Assembly: GCA_014138095.1 (NCBI GenBank)
Contig: JACGXE010000003.1
Location: 248,001 to 312,000 of the forward strand
Source: Ochrobactrum sp. RH2CCR150
GTDB lineage: Bacteria; Pseudomonadota; Alphaproteobacteria; Rhizobiales; Rhizobiaceae
Direction: 5' to 3'
Length of the DNA stretch: 64,000 nt
Shown here: piece by piece, positions 11,408-21,500 of the stretch
How positions within the stretch are numbered: the stretch's first letter is position 1
Layout of the letters: the number at the start of each line of letters is the position of its first letter
The notes under the pieces: model-generated
What the model saw: only the letters and a program-made list of their open reading frames with translations
What the model was told of the DNA's origin: nothing
Database searches by the model: none
Position numbers and translations under genes: made by a program

Positions 11408-13084
11408 ATGGCCCGATCCAATACTCCGGAACTCGTCTTCCTGCCGCTCGGCGGCGTGGGCGAAATCGGCATGAATCTCGCTATGTACGGCTTCGGACCT
11501 GCTGATAATCGCGAATGGCTGGTCGTCGACATGGGCGTGAGCTTTGCCGGGCCGGAACAGCCGGGCGCCGACCTTATTCTGCCGGATATCCGCTATCTTG
11601 AAGCGGAAAAGAACAATGTGCGCGGTATCATCATTACCCACGCGCATGAAGACCATTTCGGCGCGCTGCTCGATCTGTGGCCACGTCTGAAGGTTCCGGT
11701 CTATGCGACGCCGTTTACCGCCGGTCTGCTTGAAGCCAAGCGTCAGGCGGAGTTTAGCGCGCCGGAAATTCCGATCACCATCTACAAGGCTGGTGAGAAG
11801 TTCGAGGTTGGCCCGTTCAAGGTTGAAGCGGTCGCCGTCACACACTCCATCCCGGAACCTGTATCGCTCGCGATTACAACTCCACTCGGTACGGTTGTGC
11901 ATACGGGCGACTGGAAGATGGACCCGGAACCTTCGCTTGGTCCGGTCATCGACGAAGCACGTTTCCGCGCCATTGGTGACGCGGGCGTTTTGGCGCTGAT
12001 CTGCGATTCCACCAATGCCATGCGCGAGGGTGAATCCCCGTCGGAACGTCAGGTCGGTGAAAGCCTGCGCGAACTGATCGAAAATGCACGTGGTCGTGTC
12101 GCGATCACCACCTTTTCTTCCAATGTGGGTCGTATTCGCTCCATCACTGAAGCGGCGCGCGATGCGGGTCGTCAGGTTCTGGTCGTCGGGCGTTCGATGA
12201 AGCGCGCGATCTCGGTTGCAACCGAGTTGGGCTATATGGAAGGCCTGCCGGAATATCTGAGCGAAGAGGATTACGGATATATTCCGCGTGAAAACGTGGT
12301 GATGATCCTGACCGGCAGTCAGGGCGAGCCCCGTGCAGCGCTTGCCAAACTGGCCCGCGATGAAATGCGCAGTCTGGCGCTGTCGCCGGGCGATACGGTC
12401 ATTTACTCGTCGCGCGCCATTCCGGGCAATGAAAAGGCCATTCTTGATATCAAGAACCGCTTGATCGACCGTGGCGTCAAGATCATTGGCGACGACGATG
12501 CACTGGTGCATGTTTCCGGCCATCCGCGTCGCAGCGAATTGAAGCGCATGTATTCCTGGGTTCGCCCGCAGATTCTCGTTCCGGTGCATGGCGAAGCTGC
12601 GCATCTGGTGGCGCAGGGCTCGCTTGGCGCGATGGAAGGGATCGGTCAGGTTGCGCAGATCCGCAATGGCGACGTGCTGCGCCTGGCTCCCGGCAAGGCC
12701 GAAATCGTCGATGAAGCGCCGATTGGCCGTATCTACAAGGACGGCAAGCTGATCGGTGACGAAGAAGAGATCGGCATGGTCGAGCGTCGCAAGCTCGCCT
12801 ATGTCGGCCATGTTGCCGTTTCGATCTTGCTCGACCGTGAGCACAAGTTGCTCGATGAGCCTGATCTTGTGACGTTCGGTCTGCCGGAAGAAGACGGTCA
12901 GGGCGAGCTGATGGAAGATATTCTCCTCGATGCGGTCGTTGAGGCAGTCGAGAGCATTCCGCGTGTCCGCCGCAAAGACGTCGAGCTGGTGCGTGAATCC
13001 GCGCGTCGCGCCGTGCGTGCTGCGGCAAATCAGACGTGGGGCAAAAAGCCGGTGGTGACCGTATTCGTGAATAGGATACGCTGA
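11408..13084 (+). CDS. rnj: Ribonuclease J
   Basis: RNase J (558 aa) is a metallo-beta-lactamase/beta-CASP nuclease with endonuclease and 5'-to-3' exonuclease activity in RNA maturation and turnover. The zinc motif THAHEDHFGA (HxHxDH), a further metal ligand in VVHTGDWKMDP, the beta-CASP motif ending in SGHPRRSEL and the VPVHGEAAHL motif are all visible. ATG 11408 is preferred over a start 48 bases upstream because it follows AAAGGAAATTTC and begins directly at the conserved core (ELVFLPLGGVGEIGMN). The next gene begins 38 bases downstream and is probably in the same transcript. Confidence 0.93.
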   Translation: MARSNTPELVFLPLGGVGEIGMNLAMYGFGPADNREWLVVDMGVSFAGPEQPGADLILPDIRYLEAEKNNVRGIIITHAHEDHFGALLDLWPRLKVPVYATPFTAGLLEAKRQAEFSAPEIPITIYKAGEKFEVGPFKVEAVAVTHSIPEPVSLAITTPLGTVVHTGDWKMDPEPSLGPVIDEARFRAIGDAGVLALICDSTNAMREGESPSERQVGESLRELIENARGRVAITTFSSNVGRIRSITEAARDAGRQVLVVGRSMKRAISVATELGYMEGLPEYLSEEDYGYIPRENVVMILTGSQGEPRAALAKLARDEMRSLALSPGDTVIYSSRAIPGNEKAILDIKNRLIDRGVKIIGDDDALVHVSGHPRRSELKRMYSWVRPQILVPVHGEAAHLVAQGSLGAMEGIGQVAQIRNGDVLRLAPGKAEIVDEAPIGRIYKDGKLIGDEEEIGMVERRKLAYVGHVAVSILLDREHKLLDEPDLVTFGLPEEDGQGELMEDILLDAVVEAVESIPRVRRKDVELVRESARRAVRAAANQTWGKKPVVTVFVNRIR

Positions 13085-13122
13085 CCCATCACTCGACAGG
13101 AATAGCAGCAAGGGAGGTGCTG

Positions 13123-13527
13123 ATGCTCGAACGTTTGAACCATGTCGCGATTGCCGTTCCGGATATCGAGGCTGCGTCCGCGCTTTATCGTGGCAAACTG
13201 GCTGCAAATGTCGGTGCGCCGCAGGCCTTGCCGGAACACGGTGTGACCGTGGTTTTCATCGACGTCGGCAATACGAAGATCGAGCTGCTGGAACCTTTGG
13301 GCGAGGGATCGCCCATTGCGGCTTTCCTTGAAAAGAACCCTTCGGGCGGCGTGCATCATCTCTGCTATGAGGTGGAAGACATCATCGCCGCGCGGGATAA
13401 GCTCAAGGCGGAAGGTGCACGTATTCTCGGTGATGGAGAACCGAAGACCGGTGCGCACGGCAAACCGGTTCTTTTCCTGCACCCAAAGGACTTCAACGGC
13501 ACACTGATCGAACTTGAGGAAGTGTAA
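13123..13527 (+). CDS. mce: Methylmalonyl-CoA epimerase
   Basis: This 134-residue VOC-fold metalloenzyme interconverts the R and S forms of methylmalonyl-CoA in propionate degradation. It starts with LNHVAIAVPDIEAA, carries the first metal histidine there, a second in GGVHHLCYEV and an acidic ligand in GTLIELEE near the end, all typical for the family. ATG 13123 is chosen over GTG 13117, because the AGGGAGG ribosome site (13111-13117) would overlap the earlier start. It lies between rnj and a DUF1467 gene, an arrangement common in Rhizobiales. Confidence 0.9.
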   Translation: MLERLNHVAIAVPDIEAASALYRGKLAANVGAPQALPEHGVTVVFIDVGNTKIELLEPLGEGSPIAAFLEKNPSGGVHHLCYEVEDIIAARDKLKAEGARILGDGEPKTGAHGKPVLFLHPKDFNGTLIELEEV

Positions 13528-13529
13528 TC

Positions 13530-13799
13530 ATGTCCATCATGTCCGGCATAGCGATCTATTTCATTATCTGGTGGACGGCGCTTTTCGCGCTGCTGCCCGT
13601 CGGTCTGCGGACGCAGGCTGAAGAAAACAATGTCACGCTCGGCACTGTGGCCAGCGCTCCGGCAACACCGCGCATCGGCCGTGCATTTCTGCGCACCACA
13701 GTTGTCGCTACGCTTATCTTCGCTGTCTATTATTATGTGACGCAGATCAGCGGTTTTGGTCTGGACGACATTCCGCATTTCTTCCCGGATCTGACATAA
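13530..13799 (+). CDS. DUF1467 family membrane protein
   Basis: An 89-residue protein with two hydrophobic segments (about residues 5-25 and 55-75) and a conserved polar loop TPRIGRAFLRTT between them, matching the DUF1467 family of small inner-membrane proteins. The function is unknown. It begins two bases after the epimerase stop, so the two are almost certainly co-translated, and a strong terminator follows 31 bases after its stop codon. Confidence 0.85.
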   Translation: MSIMSGIAIYFIIWWTALFALLPVGLRTQAEENNVTLGTVASAPATPRIGRAFLRTTVVATLIFAVYYYVTQISGFGLDDIPHFFPDLT

Positions 13800-13830
13800 A
13801 CGCATTCGCGAAATCCAATGAGAAAATCGA

Positions 13831-13861
13831 GGCTGCCTATAAATTAGGCAGCCTTTCTTTT
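13831..13861 (+). terminator. Rho-independent terminator after the rnj-mce-DUF1467 genes
   Basis: A perfect 9-bp stem GGCTGCCTA/TAGGCAGCC with a 5-base loop is followed by TTTCTTTT. It ends the transcript that contains rnj, mce and the DUF1467 gene. Confidence 0.9.
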
Positions 13862-14600
13862 ATGCAGAGAAAGGGCTGTGTGCAGCCGAGACCTGAATCA
13901 AAAACTTACGATCTTAGCGTAACTCACTGAATTATATGGAGCTAAAGGAGTTCCGCGCACTGCGCTATATTCCGTTTGGGGGTGGTGGGGTGCCAAGAAT
14001 AAAACTACTTTTACTTTGGCAACTTATTGAAAATATCCGCCTGCAAAAGCAGCTCGATAAATCCTACAAATTCAATGGGTTATTGCGCGGCTTTTTTTGA
14101 AAGTGGCGGTGAGGGCTGAGGTCCATGCAAATGCAAAAAAAAAGCAAGGCTTTCGCCTTGCTAATAAAATACGCGTTCGATCCGTTTCCATGTTACTGGC
14201 GGCTGCGTAGCTCGCGCCTGGATCCATCCTCCCAAGACTTTGACCGCGTGAAAACAACGGTTTTATTCCGTTGTTGCTCTTATGATGAAAAAAATAGCGA
14301 ACTGCACAGCTTTTGTCACCAAAAATCTTCTTCAACGTCATAATTCTTTCGTGAAATTTTCCAAATGTTGATGATATATCTGTAATATATTGAAATTGAA
14401 TGTGAATTCGGAAGCGGAGTTTTGCACCCTTGGGCCATTTACCTGCCTCTCATGCCTGTGGATGGTGAAAACCGCTCCGCGCAAAGCTTTTTCAAGCGGG
14501 TTTTCAACACAAGCATAACCCGATAAGAAACCTTCAAATATGCTTAATTTTTGCCTGATTCTTGAAGCAAGCAGGCATTCTCTCTGGATCGGTGGTTACG
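13862..14600. other. Long gap before proS
   Basis: This is the longest non-coding stretch in the window. From 14135 to about 14283 it holds a candidate minus-strand small RNA (separate entry). The part from 13862 to 14134 shows nothing I can assign. From 14345 to 14600 the sequence is AT-rich and must hold the proS promoter, but no convincing -35/-10 pair stands out. Short open frames here have no ribosome site or family resemblance. Confidence 0.5.
14135..14283 (-). ncRNA. Candidate small RNA with promoter and terminator
   Basis: On the minus strand a promoter-like GTGACA (14319-14314), a 17-base spacer and TATTTT (14296-14291) are followed by an internal hairpin (AACAACGG/CCGTTGTT, 14253-14275) and then a very strong intrinsic terminator. 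The terminator is an 8-bp stem AGCAAGGC/GCCTTGCT with loop GAAA and a run of nine T residues, mapped to 14162-14135. The predicted transcript is about 150 nt. The open frame that crosses it runs through the terminator, so a non-coding RNA is more likely. I cannot match it to a named sRNA family. Confidence 0.45.
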
Positions 14601-15929
14601 ATGCGTTTGTCGCGGTATTTTTTGCCCATTCTGAAGGAAAATCCTAAAGAGGCGGAAATCGTCTCTCATAGGCTTATGCTGCGTTCGGGTATGATCCGCC
14701 AGCAGTCGGCAGGCATCTATTCGTGGCTCCCGATTGGCCTGAAGGTGCTGAACAAGGTCTGCGATATCATCCGTGAGGAGCAGAACCGCGCTGGCGCCAA
14801 CGAAATCCTGATGCCGACGATCCAGTCCGCCGATCTTTGGCGTGAAAGCGGGCGTTATGACGCCTACGGCAAGGAAATGCTACGCATTCAGGACCGTCAG
14901 GAGCGCGAAATGCTCTTTGGTCCGACGAATGAAGAAATGGTCACGGATATTTTCCGTTCCTATGTGCGCTCCTACAAGGATCTGCCGCTCAATCTCTATC
15001 ACATCCAGTGGAAGTTCCGCGACGAAGTCCGTCCGCGTTTCGGCGTGATGCGGTCGCGCGAGTTTCTGATGAAGGACGCCTATTCGTTTGACCTCGATTA
15101 TGAGGGCGCGAAGATGGCCTATTACCGCATGTTCGTCTCTTACCTGCGCACGTTTGCTCGCGTCGGTCTGCAGGCAATCCCGATGCGTGCCGATACCGGC
15201 CCGATTGGCGGTGATCTGTCTCACGAATTCATTATTTTGGCTGAAACCGGCGAAAGCCAGGTCTATTGCGACAAGGCATATCTGGATCTGGCCGTGCCCG
15301 GCGCAGATACGGATTTCCGCAACGATGCCCAGCTCATTGATATCGTCAATCGCTGGACGACGCCTTATGCGGCAACCGACGAAATGCATGACGAGGCCGA
15401 CTGGGCCAAGGTCAAGGCTGACGATCAGGTTTCGGCGCGTGGCATCGAAGTCGGTCACATCTTCCATTTCGGCACGAAATATTCCGAACCGATGGGCGCG
15501 AAGGTGCAGGGCCCGGATGGCAAGGAACATCTGGTGTCGATGGGCTCCTACGGCATCGGTCCTTCGCGTCTGGTGGCTGCCGCTATCGAAGCATTCCACG
15601 ACGATGCGGGCATCATCTGGCCGAAGGCCATTGCACCGTTCGGCGCAGGCATCGTGAACATGAAGCCGGGCGATGAAGGTTGCGACGCTGTGAGCGAGAA
15701 GCTCTACGAAGCTCTGACCAATGCCGGTATCGATCCGCTTCTGGACGATACGGACGACCGTCCGGGCGCCAAGTTTGCTACCATGGACCTGATCGGCCTG
15801 CCGACGCAGGTCATCGTCGGTCCGCGCGGCGTTGCCGCTGGCGAGGTTGAAGTCAAGGATCGCAAGACCGGCGAACGACAGAACCTGACGGTGGAAGCCG
15901 CCATCAACATGCTGACGGCTGAAGCATGA
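14601..15929 (+). CDS. proS: Prolyl-tRNA synthetase
   Basis: This class II synthetase (442 aa) charges tRNA-Pro. Motif 2 ([21 protein letters not shown], residues spread around 140-160) and motif 3 ([13 protein letters not shown]) are clear, followed by the anticodon-binding domain from about 345. The length shows the short alphaproteobacterial form, which lacks the editing insertion domain of E. coli ProRS. ATG 14601 (MRLSRYFLP) is preferred to an upstream start at 14562, which would add a non-conserved 13-residue extension. Its stop overlaps the next start (ATGA). Confidence 0.95.
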   Translation: MRLSRYFLPILKENPKEAEIVSHRLMLRSGMIRQQSAGIYSWLPIGLKVLNKVCDIIREEQNRAGANEILMPTIQSADLWRESGRYDAYGKEMLRIQDRQEREMLFGPTNEEMVTDIFRSYVRSYKDLPLNLYHIQWKFRDEVRPRFGVMRSREFLMKDAYSFDLDYEGAKMAYYRMFVSYLRTFARVGLQAIPMRADTGPIGGDLSHEFIILAETGESQVYCDKAYLDLAVPGADTDFRNDAQLIDIVNRWTTPYAATDEMHDEADWAKVKADDQVSARGIEVGHIFHFGTKYSEPMGAKVQGPDGKEHLVSMGSYGIGPSRLVAAAIEAFHDDAGIIWPKAIAPFGAGIVNMKPGDEGCDAVSEKLYEALTNAGIDPLLDDTDDRPGAKFATMDLIGLPTQVIVGPRGVAAGEVEVKDRKTGERQNLTVEAAINMLTAEA

Positions 15930-17242
15930 GCGGCGCGGCGGCAGCAAAGTCCGAAGGGCAGGCCAAGGCAGCGGTAAAGCCGCCGAAGTCCGGCCCATTC
16001 TCGGCCTTCGAACGGATGATCGCGTGGCGATATCTGCGTGCGCGTCGCCGTGAGACATTCATTTCGGTTATTGCCGGGTTTTCTTTCACTGGCATCATGC
16101 TGGGCGTGGCGACACTCATCATCGTTATGGCGGTGATGAACGGTTTCCGCGCCGAGCTTCTGTCCCGTATTCTTGGCATTAACGGCCATCTGATCATGCA
16201 GCCGATTGATCGTCCGCTGGATGATTACGCCGATCTGATCAAGCGTATCGACGGCATTTCCGGCATCAAATTCGCTATTCCCGTTGTGGAGGGGCAAGCT
16301 CTGGTGCAGGGCACCATCGGCGCCGGCAATGGCGCGTTGGTTCGTGGTCTTCGTGAAGAAGACCTTGAAAAGCTGAAGCTCGTATCGGGCAATATTCGCC
16401 AGGGTACGCTGCAGGGCTTCGACCAGAGCGGTGGTGTCGCCATTGGCACGCGCATGGCCGAAAATCTCGGCCTGTCGATTGGGGATACGCTCCGGGTGAT
16501 TTCGCCCGATGGCGATGTCACGCCATTTGGCGTTAATCCGCGAGTGAAAGCCTATCCGATTGTCGCGATCTTTGAGATCGGCATGTCGGAATACGATAAT
16601 TCCATCGTGATGATGCCGCTTTCCGAAGCGCAGCTTTTCTTCAATCAGGAAGGAAAGGTGCAGTCGCTGGAAATCTTTGTCGATAATCCCGACAAGGTGG
16701 ATGCGATGCGCGCACCGGTGGAAGAGGCGGCAGGTCGTCAGTTGACACTTGTTGACTGGCGTCAGCGCAATCAGACCTTCTTCTCGGCGCTGGAAGTCGA
16801 GCGCAACGTCATGTTCATGATCCTGACGCTGATCGTGCTTGTCGCCGCGCTTAATATCATTTCCGGTCTCATCATGCTGGTGAAGGACAAGGGGCATGAT
16901 ATTGCCATTCTACGCACCATGGGCGCGACACGCGGTGCGGTGATGCGCATATTCCTGATGACGGGCGCCGCCATCGGCGTGACCGGCACGGTCGCCGGTG
17001 TGGTGCTCGGCGTGGTCGTATGCCTGAATGTCGAGCGGCTGCGTGAGTTTTTCTCATGGCTGTCAGGCACCACGCTGTTTAATCCGGAACTCTATTTCCT
17101 GAGTCAGTTGCCAGCCAAGATGGACCCGGGCGAGACGATTTCTGTCATCGTCATGGCACTGGTTCTTTCCTTTATCGCCACCATTTTCCCGGCCTGGCGC
17201 GCTGCCAAGCTCGATCCGGTCGAAGCATTGAGGTACGAATAA
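15926..17242 (+). CDS. lolC: Lipoprotein-releasing ABC transporter permease (LolC/LolE family)
   Basis: This 438-residue permease works with LolD to extract outer-membrane lipoproteins from the inner membrane for delivery to LolA. A charged N-terminal tail of about 40 residues is followed by the first membrane helix ([20 protein letters not shown]), a large periplasmic domain (about 75-285) and three C-terminal FtsX-type helices. There is one LolC/E-type gene here, so the transporter is probably the homodimeric LolF-like kind; I did not see a second permease. It overlaps proS by four bases and lolD by one. Confidence 0.92.
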   Translation: MSGAAAAKSEGQAKAAVKPPKSGPFSAFERMIAWRYLRARRRETFISVIAGFSFTGIMLGVATLIIVMAVMNGFRAELLSRILGINGHLIMQPIDRPLDDYADLIKRIDGISGIKFAIPVVEGQALVQGTIGAGNGALVRGLREEDLEKLKLVSGNIRQGTLQGFDQSGGVAIGTRMAENLGLSIGDTLRVISPDGDVTPFGVNPRVKAYPIVAIFEIGMSEYDNSIVMMPLSEAQLFFNQEGKVQSLEIFVDNPDKVDAMRAPVEEAAGRQLTLVDWRQRNQTFFSALEVERNVMFMILTLIVLVAALNIISGLIMLVKDKGHDIAILRTMGATRGAVMRIFLMTGAAIGVTGTVAGVVLGVVVCLNVERLREFFSWLSGTTLFNPELYFLSQLPAKMDPGETISVIVMALVLSFIATIFPAWRAAKLDPVEALRYE

Positions 17243-17925
17243 TGGCGGCTGAAATTATTCTGCGGCTGGAGAAGGTCAGTCGCGCCTATAAGGAAGTTGA
17301 CCGGGAGCTGGTCATTCTGAAGGACGCCGATTTCACGCTGCGTCGCGGCGAGATGGTGGCGCTTGTTGCGCCATCCGGTGCAGGCAAGTCCACGCTGTTG
17401 CACACGGCGGGCCTTCTGGAACGTCCCGACCATGGCGATGTCTTTCTCGACGGCCGCTCCTGTAGCGCACTCTCCGATGACGACCGCACAGCGGTACGCC
17501 GCAACGATATCGGCTTCGTCTATCAGTTCCATCATCTGCTGCCAGAATTTTCCGCGTTGGAAAATGTGATGATGCCGCAGATGATCCGGGGTCTGACCAA
17601 GAAGTCCTCGGCGGAACGTGCGCAGCAATTGCTCGAATATATGAAGATCGGCAAGCGTGCTTCGCACCGTCCTGCCGAGCTGTCCGGTGGTGAACAGCAG
17701 CGTGTCGCCATTGCGCGCGCTGTTGCCAATGCGCCGCTTGTTCTGCTGGCCGACGAGCCGACGGGCAATCTCGATCCGACGACGTCGTCCTATGTGTTTG
17801 GCGCGCTGGAGGCCCTTGTGCGCCAGTCCGGCCTGGCGGCGCTGATCGCCACGCATAATCACGAGCTGGCCCGCCGCATGGACCGCCGTGTGACCTTGCA
17901 AGACGGCAAGGTCGTGGATCTGTAA
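17242..17925 (+). CDS. lolD: Lipoprotein-releasing ABC transporter ATPase
   Basis: LolD (227 aa) is the ATP-hydrolysing partner of the preceding permease. The Walker A motif reads APSGAGKST, with alanine at the usual first glycine. The signature [14 protein letters not shown], Walker [13 protein letters not shown] and switch histidine in ATHNHEL are intact. The start codon overlaps the permease stop (TAATG). A hairpin terminator lies 47 bases beyond its stop. Confidence 0.95.
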   Translation: MAAEIILRLEKVSRAYKEVDRELVILKDADFTLRRGEMVALVAPSGAGKSTLLHTAGLLERPDHGDVFLDGRSCSALSDDDRTAVRRNDIGFVYQFHHLLPEFSALENVMMPQMIRGLTKKSSAERAQQLLEYMKIGKRASHRPAELSGGEQQRVAIARAVANAPLVLLADEPTGNLDPTTSSYVFGALEALVRQSGLAALIATHNHELARRMDRRVTLQDGKVVDL

Positions 17926-17972
17926 GAGACGGCGACCACGCCCATCTATTTTCCCCAGCATTAAACCATTGA

Positions 17973-18010
17973 AACCGCAGGCGCGTGATACCGCCTGCGG
18001 TTGCGCGTTT
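17973..18010 (+). terminator. Terminator-like hairpin after lolD
   Basis: A perfect 11-bp stem AACCGCAGGCG/CGCCTGCGGTT (17973-17983 and 17992-18002) is followed by GCGCGTTTATTATT. The T tract is displaced, so it may be a weak terminator; it separates lolD from the SOS promoter downstream. Confidence 0.6.
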
Positions 18011-18053
18011 ATTATTCGTAAACCCTAAAGTAACTGGCGATACGAACAGGGTG

Positions 18054-18098
18054 TTGACTTTGGAACAAAAATAGAACAAAAATAGAACATACGTGAAC
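18054..18098 (+). promoter_or_regulatory. SOS (LexA) operator with overlapping boxes
   Basis: GAAC occurs at 18063, 18074 and 18085, each pair separated by exactly seven bases. This gives two overlapping copies of the alphaproteobacterial LexA box (GTTC-N7-GTTC read on the other strand), with a further GAAC at 18095 after six bases. A -35-like TTGACT lies at 18054-18059, so the boxes cover the expected -10 and transcription start region, as expected for a repressor site. It lies just upstream of the 28-codon gene at 18116. Confidence 0.85.
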
Positions 18099-18115
18099 AC
18101 AGAGGAGTTTTCCAC

Positions 18116-18202
18116 ATGACCGATCTCGTCCACGACGTTTTGTCATTCGTCTCCGTCAGCCTGTTTATTGCAACCTTCGCCATCTGGGTCAGCGCGATCT
18201 GA
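18116..18202 (+). CDS. SOS-controlled 28-residue membrane peptide, SidA-like
   Basis: This short gene encodes 28 residues: a polar start (MTDLVHDV) and then one hydrophobic helix that ends in WVSAI. A near-ideal ribosome site (GAGGAG, 18102-18107) lies eight bases before the ATG, and tandem LexA boxes precede it. In Caulobacter the SOS-induced inhibitor SidA is also a single-helix inner-membrane peptide of 29 residues that blocks FtsW/FtsN-dependent division. The match in length, topology and regulation suggests the same role, but I infer this and did not test sequence homology. dnaE lies 303 bases downstream. Confidence 0.7.
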   Translation: MTDLVHDVLSFVSVSLFIATFAIWVSAI

Positions 18203-18505
18203 AGTGACTGGCGCATATCTTCCAAAACCGAAAGCCGGTTATGGGCACTGATATGCGCAACAAAGCCCAGAGCGCGATGACTGAAGTTCGTCCTATCAAA
18301 CGGGTCGAATGCAACGCGCTTTTGAGGGTTCTCTTGTGTACCCTTTCGATACCGGCGGCCGTCTCTCTGGACATCGCCGGGACATTCCCTGAAACTGAAA
18401 GCTCAAGGCGACAGAGTCGCCGGCGACCAGTCGCATTTCAGTAGGCGGTCCCATGAAACGGGTGTATGTCCACCCGCACGGTTCAGTTTGATCGGGGTAG
18501 ATAGA
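18203..18505 (+). other. Structured leader between the SOS peptide and dnaE
   Basis: No convincing gene is present; a 67-codon frame at 18241-18444 lacks a ribosome site. Several inverted repeats stand out: GCGCATATC/GATATGCGC (18211-18219 and 18250-18258) enclosing AACCG/CGGTT (18226-18240), a short GGCGAC/GTCGCC hairpin near 18407-18421, and CGGGTG/CACCCG (18459-18476) just before the dnaE ribosome site. The RNA is probably folded and could influence dnaE expression. No T-run terminator was seen, so read-through from the SOS promoter into dnaE is possible. Confidence 0.5.
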
Positions 18506-21500
18506 ATGAGTGATGCAGCAGCAGACAATGCAGCCGGTGGAAGCGTTTCCACGCCGCGTTTTGTGCATCTGCGCGTTCACTCGGCCTATTCCTTGCTCGA
18601 GGGCGCATTGCCGCTCGGCAAGGTCATCAAACAGGCGATTGCCGACCAGGCGCCGGCCATCGCGGTAACTGACACCAACAATCTGTTTGGTGCACTGGAA
18701 TTTGCGCAGAAGGCATCGAAGGATGGTGTACAGCCGATCATTGGCTGTCAGGTCGATGTTGCCTTCGGCGATCACAATGACAACGGGCGCAGCGTCAATC
18801 GCAGGCTCGCGCTCGATCTGGCCCCTCTCGTCCTGCTTGCGTCGACGGAAGAGGGCTATGCGAATATCGTGCGGCTGGTCAGCCGCTCATTTCTGGATAC
18901 GCCTGCAGGCGATCCGGTCCATATAGATGCAAGCTGGTTGCCAGCGCTGGCCAAGGACGTCATCGTCCTGTCGGGTGGGCCGCTTGGGCCGATCGGTCGC
19001 TCCTTTGCGGCAGACCGTCCAGACAGGGCGCAAGCGCGTCTGGCATTCCTGCACGAGACATTCGGCAATCGACTGTATGTCGAATTGCAGCGTTATGCAG
19101 GCTATGACCGCGCTCTGGAAGCCAAAACCGTTGCGCTTGCCTATGAGATGGAATTGCCTCTGGTTGCCACCAATGAGGCGTTCTTCCTCAAGGCGGAGGA
19201 TTACGAAGCTCACGATGCGCTGCTGGCCATCGCGGAAGGCCAGATCCTTTCCAATGACGACCGCCGCCGCCTGACGCCGGATCATTATCTAAAGAGCCGT
19301 GCCGAGATGGCGGCGCTGTTTGCCGACTTGCCTGAGGCGCTGGAAAATACGATCGAGATTGCCGAGCGTTGCAGCTGGTACACACAAACCCGCGCTCCGA
19401 TCCTGCCGCGCTTTACGGGGGAATCCGACGATCCGGAAGCCGCTGTGGCCGAAGAAGCGGGCGAACTGGCACGGCAGGCCCGCGAGGGCTTGCAGATGCG
19501 CATTGAAAGCGTAGGGCTCGCAGAAGGCTATACGGCGGAACAATATGCTGAACGTCTCGAATATGAGATCGGCATCATCACCCGAATGAAGTTCCCCGGC
19601 TACTTCCTGATCGTTGCCGACTTCATCAAATGGGCCAAGGCCCATGGCATTCCGGTCGGGCCGGGCCGTGGTTCGGGTGCGGGCTCGCTTGTCGCTTACG
19701 CGCTGACGATTACGGACGTCGATCCGCTGCGTTTCTCGCTGCTGTTTGAACGCTTCCTCAATCCCGACCGCGTTTCGATGCCCGACTTCGATATCGACTT
19801 CTGTCAGGATCGCCGTGAAGAGGTGATCCGCTACGTGCAGGAGAAGTACGGGCGCGATCAGGTAGCCCAGATCATCACTTTCGGTACGCTTCAGGCGCGC
19901 GCTGTGCTGCGCGACGTTGGCCGCGTTCTCGAAATGCCCTATGGCCAGGTGGATCGGCTCTGCAAGCTGGTACCGCAAAACCCGGCCAATCCGGTTTCTC
20001 TGGCGCAGGCTATCGAAACCGAGCCGAAGATTACCGAAGAGCGTGAGAAGGAACCGGTCGTCGGGCGGCTTCTCGATATGGCGCTCAAGCTTGAAGGCCT
20101 CTATCGCCACGCTTCGACCCACGCCGCCGGTATCGTGATTGGCGACCGTCCGTTGTCGGAATTGGTGCCGATGTATCGCGATCCGCGTTCCGATATGCCG
20201 GTCACTCAGTTCAATATGAAATGGGTGGAACAGGCCGGACTGGTCAAGTTCGACTTTCTCGGACTGAAGACGCTGACGGTTCTGGAAACGGCGGTCAAAC
20301 TCGTCGCGCGCAAGGGGATCGAGATTGATCTGACTCGGCTCCCGTTTGACGACGAGCTGACCTATGAAATGCTGTCGCGCGGTGAGACCGTCGGCGTGTT
20401 CCAGGTTGAAAGTGCGGGCATGCGCAAGGCGCTGCTCGGCATGCGCCCGGACCGGATCGAGGACATTATTGCGCTCGTCGCGCTCTATCGCCCGGGTCCG
20501 ATGGAGAACATCCCGACCTATAATGCGCGCAAGAATGGTGAAGAGGAAATCGCTTCCATTCACCCGAAGATCGACCATCTGATCAAGGAAACGCAAGGCG
20601 TTATCGTTTATCAGGAACAGGTGATGCAGATCGCGCAGGTGCTGTCGGGCTATTCGCTTGGTGAAGCTGACCTTTTGCGCCGCGCCATGGGTAAGAAAAT
20701 CCGCGAGGAAATGGACAAGCAGCGCGTCCGTTTCGTCACCGGCGCTATCGATGGCGGTGTCGACAAGGCGCAGGCGAATATGATCTTCGATCTGCTCGCC
20801 AAGTTTGCCGATTACGGCTTCAACAAGTCGCACGCGGCGGCCTACGCCATTGTCTCCTACCAGACCGCCTATATGAAGGCGCATTACCCGGTCGAGTTTC
20901 TCGCCGCGTCGATGACCTACGATATGTCGAACACCGACAAGCTCAACGATTTCCGCCGTGAAGCGAATCGGCTGGGGATCGAGGTTGTGCCGCCATCGGT
21001 CATGAGCTCGTTCCGTCCGTTTGAAGTCGGTGAGAAGCAGATTTTTTATTCGCTGGCTGCCATCAAGGGCGTTGGTGAAGCCGCTGTCGATCATATCGTG
21101 GATGTGCGCGCTCAGAAGCCGTTTGAAAGCCTTGAGGATTTCTGCGAGCGGATCGATCCGAGGATCGTCAATCGCCGCGTGTTGGAAAGCCTGATCAATG
21201 CGGGTGCGATGGATTGTTTCAAGCGTGAGCGCCCGGCAATGAGCGCAGGCATGGACCGCATCATGGGCTTTGCCCAGCGCACGCAGGAAAACGCAGCCAG
21301 CGGCCAATCCGATATTTTCGGCTTGTCCGGCGCGCCGAAAGAGCAGCTCATCCTGCCGCAGGCAGCGCCGTGGCTGCCGTCGGAAATGCTGCATCGCGAG
21401 TTTCAGGCGGTCGGCTTCTATCTGTCGGCGCATCCGTTGGATGAATATCGTACCGTTCTCGATCGCATGCGCGTGCAAAGCTGGGCCGACTTCTCGGCTG

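Noticed and set aside
11324..13207. A 627-codon open frame antisense to the RNase J gene
   Set aside because: Same reason: it mirrors a certain gene and has no start signals.
14072..14341. An 89-codon minus-strand frame before proS
   Set aside because: It runs through a strong intrinsic terminator with nine T residues, so it is not a plausible coding sequence.
17362..17400. Defective Walker A in LolD (alanine at the first glycine)
   Set aside because: The essential GAGKST part is intact and the first position tolerates change, so I do not regard it as inactivated.
18241..18444. A 67-codon frame between the SOS peptide and dnaE
   Set aside because: No ribosome site, arginine-rich low-complexity end and overlap with inverted repeats; more likely leader RNA.
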